A DNA stretch of 37,498 nt, from contig CADAKX010000055.1 of NCBI GenBank assembly GCA_902788605.1, positions 1-37,498 on the forward strand. The letters are read 5' to 3'. Numbering within the stretch: the first letter of the stretch is position 1; each line of letters begins with the position of its first letter. Positions 32,378-37,498 of this stretch are shown in pieces. A program made the position numbers and the translations under genes. The notes under the pieces were generated by a model, which saw nothing but the letters and a program-made list of their open reading frames with translations, searched no databases and was not told where the DNA came from. Source of the stretch: an uncultured Prevotellaceae bacterium (lineage in GTDB: Bacteria > Bacteroidota > Bacteroidia > Bacteroidales > Bacteroidaceae).

Positions 32378-32974
32378 ATGAAAAAGTTTTTTATGATCGC
32401 AGTGATGGCAGTTGTCTGCATGACTGCAAGTGCTCAGAAAATGCGTCATGGCGCAGGGCAAATCACCGTTCAGCCCATGATTGGTTTTTCTTCTGGTTAT
32501 CTTAGAGGAGAAGAAGAAACTGCAACTGGTACTGTGAAGTATGAAAACAACGAGTCTCGTAATGGTCTTGCCCTTGGTGTAGAAGGAGAATACTATACCA
32601 CCACACCGTGGCTCTCTGTTTCTGCCGGATTGATGTACCAACAGCAAGGATGGAAGATCAAGGGGTTTGATGCCGATAAAGTTGACTTCATCAACATCCC
32701 CGTCTTGGCCAATTTCTATGTTGCCAAAGGTTTCGCACTCAAGATTGGTTTGCAGCCTGGTTTTGTTGTTAGTGCCGATAAAGGTATTAAGGACGATTGC
32801 AACACCTTCAACCTTGCACTTCCCGTTGGTCTCTCTTATGAGTTCAAGAACGGTATCACCCTCGACCTTCGTGGTGCCGCTGCCATTACTAAGCTGAACA
32901 AAAACGGCAATAATGTTAAATGGTATAACGATGGTGGTATGCTGACTATCGGCTACAAGTTCGAACTTAAATAA
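32378..32974 (+). CDS. Outer-membrane beta-barrel protein (OMP_b-brl / porin-like family)
   Basis: This 198-residue protein has a signal peptide (MKKFFMIAVMAVVCMTASAQ). About eight amphipathic strands follow (FSSGYLRGEEE; LGVEGEYYTTTPWLSVSAGL; MYQQQGWKIKGF; VPLANFYVAKGFALKIGLQPG-like; LPVGLSYEFKNGITLDLRGA), ending in GMLTIGYKFELK, a C-terminal aromatic strand suited to BAM insertion. The size and pattern match the small Bacteroidetes PF13568-type barrels. The function is unknown; such proteins are often abundant structural porins. It is monocistronic, with its own promoter and a strong terminator. Confidence 0.85.
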   Translation: MKKFFMIAVMAVVCMTASAQKMRHGAGQITVQPMIGFSSGYLRGEEETATGTVKYENNESRNGLALGVEGEYYTTTPWLSVSAGLMYQQQGWKIKGFDADKVDFINIPVLANFYVAKGFALKIGLQPGFVVSADKGIKDDCNTFNLALPVGLSYEFKNGITLDLRGAAAITKLNKNGNNVKWYNDGGMLTIGYKFELK

Positions 32975-32998
32975 TCAAATAATAATCCACAATAGAAA

Positions 32999-33032
32999 GG
33001 CGGTGGGCTCGATGACTCCACCGCCATTTTTT
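32999..33032 (+). terminator. Intrinsic terminator of the outer-membrane protein gene
   Basis: GGCGGTGG (32999-33006) pairs perfectly with CCACCGCC (33018-33025) around an 11-nt loop, followed by ATTTTTTG. It starts 25 nt after the stop codon. Confidence 0.88.
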
Positions 33033-33071
33033 GTATCACGAAAAGCGAGGTGAAAAGGATGACAGACTTTC

Positions 33072-33890
33072 TTATTTCATCAACAGTCTGTTACTATGCT
33101 CTTCCAGCACTTGCATTTGTTGAATAGCTATCTTATTTAGTTTTACAAGCCTTTCGCTTTGTGGTAATCCGTCATTGATAAGAACAGCATTGATGTTCTC
33201 CATATTTGAGAGACAAATCAACTCGTTGGTGGTAGCATAATCTCGAATATTCCCTTTGAGGTCAGGATTTGCCTCTCGCCACTGCTTAGCGGTCACCCCA
33301 AACATAGCCACATTCAAGACATCAGCTTCTTCTGCATAAATAATACTAGCCTGTGCTGTTGTAACTACCTCAGGAATTAGATTATTCTTAATCGCATCTG
33401 TGTGGATGTGATAGTTAATTTTCGAAAGCTCGCGTTTCGCTGTCCATTCTATCTGTACCTGTTCATTAGCTTTCAGGCGTTGGAACTCCATAACCAGATA
33501 GAGTTCGAATTCAACAGAAACCCAGTTAGCGAATTTGAAGGCAATGTCAGACATCGCGTATGTTCCTCCGTAACGGCCTGATTTTGCAACAAGCCCAATG
33601 GCATTAGTGGTCTCTATCCACCGCGTAGGCGACAAGGTAAAGGCATTCAATCCCGCCTCCTTTCTAAACCCCTCGAATTCGAGGGGGTTAAAATTCGGAT
33701 TATGAAGCGTTTCCCATAAGCCAAGATACTCAATTGTATTACGATTTCGCATCCAATTACCAATTACTCCATTGGGGTCAATCATATTTTTCTGTCTGGC
33801 TATATCAGAGATGCAGATATAGTCAACGCCATTGACGTTCATCGTTCTGATGGTGACGTCCTTTACTATTATTTCATTTTTCTTAGCCAT
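33072..33890 (-). CDS. KilA-N domain protein
   Basis: This 272-residue cytoplasmic protein has a KilA-N DNA-binding domain at about residues 10-130: VDYICISDIARQKN, VIGNWMRNRNTIEYLGLWET, SPTRWIETTNAIGLVAKSGR, then YGGTYAMSDIAFKFANWVS, the family signature. The C-terminal part (about 135-265) is helical and resembles the extension of other bacterial KilA-N proteins, which contact nucleic acid or partner proteins. KilA-N proteins are phage- and mobile-element-associated, fitting the accessory stretch that follows. A candidate -7 box TATTTTTG lies at 33973-33980 on the same strand. The exact role is unknown. Confidence 0.88.
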   Translation of the reverse strand: MAKKNEIIVKDVTIRTMNVNGVDYICISDIARQKNMIDPNGVIGNWMRNRNTIEYLGLWETLHNPNFNPLEFEGFRKEAGLNAFTLSPTRWIETTNAIGLVAKSGRYGGTYAMSDIAFKFANWVSVEFELYLVMEFQRLKANEQVQIEWTAKRELSKINYHIHTDAIKNNLIPEVVTTAQASIIYAEEADVLNVAMFGVTAKQWREANPDLKGNIRDYATTNELICLSNMENINAVLINDGLPQSERLVKLNKIAIQQMQVLEEHSNRLLMK

Positions 33891-33972
33891 ATCGAATCAA
33901 TTTACAAAAGAAATCATTTCTTGTTCCTTCTACTTATATATCAGTTGCATTTCCATGCAATCATTTCAATGG

Positions 33973-33980
33973 CAAAAATA
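33973..33980 (-). promoter_or_regulatory. Candidate promoter -7 box of the KilA-N gene
   Basis: TATTTTTG followed by CCAT on the reverse strand, 82 nt upstream of the ATG. No convincing -33 element was seen, so confidence is limited. Confidence 0.4.
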
Positions 33981-34175
33981 CAACAAATTGTTCACTAATC
34001 CAAAATTCTCTGCAAGAAATTTCAGCATATGTGGGCAAAAGACGAAATGGAACCTGACGAATTGTTTATCAGGGAGATTTAGTATCAAACGGAGAAACTT
34101 TTTTCAGTTACCCTCACCACGAGAGGGTTGAAACGTCGATATACAGAGGGCTTGGGGTCTGTTGAGGGTGCTCAT

Positions 34176-34208
34176 CACCCTCACCACACCCTCACCACAC
34201 CCTCACCA
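34176..34208. repeat. Three perfect 11-nt direct repeats in a gene-poor stretch
   Basis: CACCCTCACCA occurs three times head to tail. Related CCCTCACCACGAGAGGG (34115-34131) forms a small hairpin just upstream. The gene-poor stretch 33891-34390 holds these repeats, the KilA-N promoter region and a terminator; I see no convincing coding sequence in it. Confidence 0.75.
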
Positions 34209-34292
34209 AGGATTTAAAGAGCTGTCACTTTAATCTTATTTGGTTGATAATAAAGATGAGACAATGCACCTTGATCAATTTGAAAAACAAAT

Positions 34293-34326
34293 ATCTCCGA
34301 GTCGCTTGTCGGCTCGGAGATTTTTA
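34293..34326 (+). terminator. Strong intrinsic terminator in the gene-poor stretch
   Basis: ATCTCCGAG (34293-34301) pairs perfectly with CTCGGAGAT (34313-34321), followed by TTTTATTG. No gene ends immediately upstream, so it may close an unrecognised transcript or insulate the RNA gene beginning about 85 nt further on. Confidence 0.75.
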
Positions 34327-34399
34327 TTGTTTTTCTTGGAATTTTCATCGATTTATGAAGTTTTTCTGCAAAAGCATGCACATTGTGCCAACTTTTTTG

Positions 34400-34407
34400 T
34401 ATATTTG
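34400..34407 (+). promoter_or_regulatory. Promoter -7 box of a putative RNA gene
   Basis: TATATTTG followed by CAGACG matches TAnnTTTG. No credible ORF with a leader follows; a strongly structured sequence does. Confidence 0.6.
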
Positions 34408-34410
34408 CAG

Positions 34411-34680
34411 ACGACTCGTATAGTCTGAGAGGACAAGACGGGTCATACTTTAGTGGAAAAAGGACGTTTACGAACGTTATCTTCTACGTGAGAATCTCGC
34501 AAATTCACAAGCCAAGAAGAGAACGCAACAAGACGTCCACATTGGGTGTATTGTACTCTGCCCCTTTTAGGGGTGTCGACAATATATCTCGGCGTGGGCT
34601 ATCGAGTTGCTTATCCTTGGCAAGGCGATGCGAGAGCCCTCACGTGGGATAGGCGAAGTAGAGCACCCACGTCTTTCCGT
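34411..34680 (+). ncRNA. Putative structured non-coding RNA (about 270 nt)
   Basis: Downstream of a clear -7 box the sequence folds extensively. A closing helix pairs GACGT...GGGTG (34532-34536, 34544-34548) with CACCCACGTC (34664-34673). Inside it are a hairpin ATTGT/CCCC with GGGG/ACAAT (34550-34583) and a second helix CGTGGGCT (34593-34600) with AGCC and CACG (34635-34644). Near the 5' end, CAGAC pairs with GTCTG, and ACGTT with AACGT. An 89-codon frame runs through it, but its start precedes the promoter box and the product looks random. A 6S-type or other Bacteroidales RNA is possible; I do not recognise the family. It is not RNase P, tmRNA or SRP RNA by their usual motifs. Confidence 0.5.
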
Positions 34681-34835
34681 TTTATTACTACTAACCGCTG
34701 AATCTGGGCGACTGTCGGCTCCAAAAGGAACTGCCTATGATAATCTTTAGAAGAATCTTTCATCCTTTATGAAATGGATTATATTTTACTGATTATTTCA
34801 AAATCTTATCACTAACATTCAAAACAATATCTAAT

Positions 34836-35399
34836 ATGAAAGAATCATTATTTATGCAAGATAGTTGGCATAGCAATCATGGGTATGAATCTATGCTTGA
34901 TTTTCAAATATCATGGTTAATGCGACTTGCAGCAGAAAAGGACATAGATAAGCCACAACTACACAAAATTAGCAAAGAGGTATTACTACGTCTTATTGAG
35001 ATTGACAAAGACATCAAACAGAACGTAGAGATAATTAAGGTAGAGGTATGGAGGCAATGGAAAAGTATTGATGTAGTTGCAGAAGTCGATATTAAAGTAA
35101 ATGGTTTAATAGAGCAGCATCTTGTTGTGATAGAAGACAAAGCTTATACTATGATTCACGATAATCAATTAAATCGTTATCGGCAAACAGTAGATGAAAC
35201 CTATGGTGATACACGTATACCACATTATTGGGTTATAACTTTTCACGAAGAAGGTAAATACTGGGAAAAATTGGAATATGATTGTAAACAGGCAGAATGG
35301 GGTCTTCTTTCATTCTATGGAGTAATTGGATGGAAAGAAGGATTCTCAGATACAGAGAGTGACCTTTTTAATGAGTTTTGGTTAAGAAAATGGTATTGA
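34836..35399 (+). CDS. PD-(D/E)XK nuclease superfamily protein
   Basis: This 187-residue cytoplasmic protein carries the PD-(D/E)XK pattern: VEVWRQWKSIDVVAEVDIKV supplies the Asp, HLVVIEDKAYTMIHDNQLNR supplies the E-x-K pair and the following NQLxRY helix seen in the PDDEXK_4 group. Before it is a helical N-terminal region (SMLDFQISWLMRLAAEKD). It is predicted to bind or cut DNA; the group occurs next to defence and mobile genes in Bacteroidetes. It is followed at 25 nt by the LRR gene. Its base composition is visibly more AT-rich than the housekeeping genes, suggesting acquisition. No partner methylase or helicase is present. Confidence 0.8.
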   Translation: MKESLFMQDSWHSNHGYESMLDFQISWLMRLAAEKDIDKPQLHKISKEVLLRLIEIDKDIKQNVEIIKVEVWRQWKSIDVVAEVDIKVNGLIEQHLVVIEDKAYTMIHDNQLNRYRQTVDETYGDTRIPHYWVITFHEEGKYWEKLEYDCKQAEWGLLSFYGVIGWKEGFSDTESDLFNEFWLRKWY

Positions 35400-35424
35400 A
35401 AAACGACATAACACTTTGACAAAT

Positions 35425-37434
35425 ATGAAACGAGTCTTATTATTTATTTCATTCTTATCATCCGTCCTGGTTTCGTCGGCATATAATAGCGGTACATGTG
35501 GGGAAAATCTTATATGGACATATGAAAAATCTACAAGAACGTTAACTATATCAGGTAGTGGCGAAATGACAGACTTTAACTTTAATGGTTATTCATGGGG
35601 TGGAAATAATATTTATATATCTTCTGTAATTATTGACTCTGGTGTAACCTCAATTGGAAGTTATGCATTTCTGAAATGTACCGCCTTGATGTCAATAATA
35701 ATCCCAGATGGAGTGACTTCAATTGGCGAGCATGCTTTTGATGGATGCTCTGCTTTGACTTCTATAGATATTCCCCAAAGTGTAACTTCTATAGGTGGTA
35801 GTGCATTTAAGGGATGTAAATATTTGACATCTATTGAAATACCCAATGGTATAACAACTATTAAAGAAGGTACGTTTAGTGGTTGTGAAAGAATTTCCAC
35901 CTTTGTCATTCCAAATAGCGTAACATCAATTGGTGTGACTGCATTCTCTGGTTGTAAAGGCCTGACATCTATCAACATTCCTAATAGTATAAAATCAATT
36001 GAGAAAATGGCTTTCTCTGGTTGCACAGGCTTAACATCAATTGAACTTCCTAACAGTGTGACTTTAATTGGTGAAGCAGCTTTCTTGGGTTGTTCAGGCT
36101 TAACATCTTTTGTGGTTCCAGATAGTGTAATCACTATCAAAGAACGTACATTTTGGGACTGTACGGAATTAGCATCTGTAAGAATCGGTAATAGTGTTAA
36201 GACAATTGAAGGCTCTGCTTTCAATAATTGTAATAAATTGGCATCTATTTCCATAGGTTGCAGCGTAACATCAATTGATGGAACTGCTTTCTCAGGGTGC
36301 ACTGGTTTAACAGATTTGGAAATGAATGCAAAGGAGGTTGGATCGTGGTTTCAAGGAATAAAGACCATTCAGAATATTGTAATAGGAGACAGCACAACAT
36401 TAATTGGAGAAAACGCCTTCTCAGGATGCATAGGCTTAACATCAATTGCAATCTCCGATAGTGTAACATCAATCGGTGGCGCGGCATTTAGTAATTGTAC
36501 AGGGTTGAAGTCAATCATTATACCAGACTACGTAACAACGATTGGAGGAGGTGCGTTTTATTGGTGTCCGGGGTTAAAAGAAATAACATTTGGAAGGAAT
36601 TTGTCTGATGTTGGTGAGAATGCATTTACTGGTTGTTTTGCTCTTGAGACCTTAACGTATAATTGCAAAAATATTGTGAATATTGGTAATTGGTGTGAAC
36701 CTATAACCGATATTCACAATGAAATACAATATGATACATATAATAATCATATAAGAACCGGAATAACAAAAATTACAATAGGGCCTGGGGTTGAGACAAT
36801 AGAAGAAAATGCATTTAAAGAATTCACGGGATTGAAAACGTTAGAAATTCATAATGGTGTAAAAGAGATAAAGGAAGATGCTTTTAGAAGTTGTAGGGGG
36901 TTGACATCCATTGTTATTCCAAATAGTGTAACATATCTAAGTGGTTTTTCTTATTGTACTCGACTTGATACAATATCAATTGGGAACAGTGTATCAGAAA
37001 TTGGTGATAGCGCATTTGCTAGTTGTGTAAAGTTAACCACGATTCCCATTCCAAATAGTGTGACATCGATAGGAAAAGCTGCTTTCTCTGGATGCAAGAA
37101 CTTGACTTCAATCGAAATACCAGATAGCGTTATTTCTATTGGACAAAGTGCATTCAAAGACTGTACAAGTCTGTCTTCCATTGAAATTCCAAACAGTGTG
37201 ATCTCGGTTGGGGGAAATGTATTTGAAGGCTGTACAAGCCTGACGTCAATTGAAATTCCAAATAGCGTAACAAGTCTTGGTGATAATGCGTTCGTTGGCT
37301 GCTTGAGTTTGGAGAATGTCACAATTGGTAACGGAGTGACAAACATCCCCAATGGTATTTTCTCTAATTGTACAAGCTTGACATCAATTGAGATTCCCAA
37401 TCACTGCTGTCCAAAGAAAAATTCTCAGACATGA
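35425..37434 (+). CDS. BspA-type leucine-rich-repeat (LRR_5) surface protein, apparently truncated at the 3' end
   Basis: This 669-residue protein has a signal peptide (about 1-20, FLSSVLVSSAY). After a short cap (GTCGENLIWTYEKSTRTLTI) come about 25 repeats of 23 residues with consensus GCxxLTSIxIPNSVTSIGxxAF, the LRR_5 pattern of BspA adhesins. One unit near residue 310 (MNAKEVGSWFQGIK) and one near 425 are degenerate. The last unit breaks off at IEIPNHCCPKKNSQT, with none of the C-terminal sorting domain expected on such secreted proteins. I chose the ATG at 35425 over an in-frame TTG nine nt upstream. Such proteins mediate adhesion or biofilm formation. The 69-nt repeat makes it prone to recombination. 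Confidence 0.85.
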   Translation: MKRVLLFISFLSSVLVSSAYNSGTCGENLIWTYEKSTRTLTISGSGEMTDFNFNGYSWGGNNIYISSVIIDSGVTSIGSYAFLKCTALMSIIIPDGVTSIGEHAFDGCSALTSIDIPQSVTSIGGSAFKGCKYLTSIEIPNGITTIKEGTFSGCERISTFVIPNSVTSIGVTAFSGCKGLTSINIPNSIKSIEKMAFSGCTGLTSIELPNSVTLIGEAAFLGCSGLTSFVVPDSVITIKERTFWDCTELASVRIGNSVKTIEGSAFNNCNKLASISIGCSVTSIDGTAFSGCTGLTDLEMNAKEVGSWFQGIKTIQNIVIGDSTTLIGENAFSGCIGLTSIAISDSVTSIGGAAFSNCTGLKSIIIPDYVTTIGGGAFYWCPGLKEITFGRNLSDVGENAFTGCFALETLTYNCKNIVNIGNWCEPITDIHNEIQYDTYNNHIRTGITKITIGPGVETIEENAFKEFTGLKTLEIHNGVKEIKEDAFRSCRGLTSIVIPNSVTYLSGFSYCTRLDTISIGNSVSEIGDSAFASCVKLTTIPIPNSVTSIGKAAFSGCKNLTSIEIPDSVISIGQSAFKDCTSLSSIEIPNSVISVGGNVFEGCTSLTSIEIPNSVTSLGDNAFVGCLSLENVTIGNGVTNIPNGIFSNCTSLTSIEIPNHCCPKKNSQT

Positions 37435-37498
37435 TTTAAATTAATTATTTTCAATGAGTTACGCGAATGTTATTTTTTCGAGATTTGATTTTGTACTT
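37401..37498. mobile_element. Possible insertion-sequence end within the LRR gene
   Basis: From about 37401 (CACTGCTGTCCAAAGAAAAA) the 69-nt repeat pattern stops mid-unit and gives way to AT-rich DNA without LRR coding. This looks like a transposable-element terminus with its transposase beyond the window. No second end or target duplication can be seen, so it is a suggestion only. Confidence 0.4.

Noticed and set aside
34383-34652. Forward ORF of 89 codons
   Set aside because: Its start lies upstream of the -7 box and the region folds strongly as RNA, so the frame is better explained as chance over an RNA gene. A real peptide is not fully excluded.
34836-35399. Complete restriction-modification system
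   Set aside because: Only one PD-(D/E)XK-like protein is present; there is no methylase, specificity subunit or helicase beside it.
35661-36302. Reverse-strand ORF of 213 codons with internal repeats
   Set aside because: It is the complement of the 69-nt LRR repeat, which is open on both strands because of its periodicity.

Overview
The window comes from a Bacteroidales genome, most likely Prevotellaceae. The evidence is the gene content (SusC/SusD pair, GLPGLI-family proteins, DUF4625-like lipoproteins, many TonB-dependent receptors, a BspA-type leucine-rich-repeat protein) and the promoters, which repeatedly show the Bacteroidetes -7 box TAnnTTTG a short distance upstream of start codons. 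Every assignment was made by reading the sequence; no database was searched.

Layout. 1-4743 (+): the tail of one GLPGLI protein, a TonB-dependent receptor-like protein and two more GLPGLI proteins. 4722-5587: no long gene; it holds a small reverse-strand ORF with its own promoter and a 22-nt-periodic leader, then two adjacent giant inverted repeats with perfect AT palindromes inside. 5588-6347 (+): a probable toxin-antitoxin pair. 6366-10179 (-): a housekeeping run of LolC/E-type permease, RbfA, O-methyltransferase, type II dehydroquinase and a CDF metal exporter. 10319-12005: a secreted GH43 enzyme and an AlbA_2 protein. 12152-15590 (+): a probable metal-uptake operon (Cys/His-rich membrane protein, TonB receptor, two lipoproteins), convergent with another TonB receptor (15594-17954, -).

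18076-29371 (-) is the most interesting block. Four promoters share one conserved module of about 70 nt: a palindrome ATACC-N8-GGTAT, 45-46 nt further down the -7 box, and an invariant TTGTG -33 element between them. They drive cysK (here broken), a lipoprotein/OprC-like copper-type receptor/DAACS symporter operon, a SusD, and a periplasmic binding protein followed by SusC. I read this as one coordinately controlled nutrient-scavenging regulon, probably for sulfur/cysteine and perhaps copper; that function is inference. The divergent tcdA gene at its far end is also broken by a short core deletion.

30114-32147 (-) encodes an unusual fusion of xanthine phosphoribosyltransferase with an iron-sulfur dihydropyrimidine-dehydrogenase (PreA-like) module. 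It is followed by an outer-membrane beta-barrel protein and a KilA-N protein. The end of the window (33891-37498) looks accessory: a gene-poor stretch with direct repeats, a strong terminator and a probable structured ncRNA, a PD-(D/E)XK nuclease-like protein, and an LRR surface protein cut short by what may be an insertion-sequence end.

Across the window, short dispersed repeats have entered genes in frame. A GC-rich palindromic element contributes residues to the first TonB receptor, to the C-terminus of AroQ and to the N-terminus of the methyltransferase. A second, AT-rich family contributes three peptide inserts to the barrel of the OprC-like receptor.
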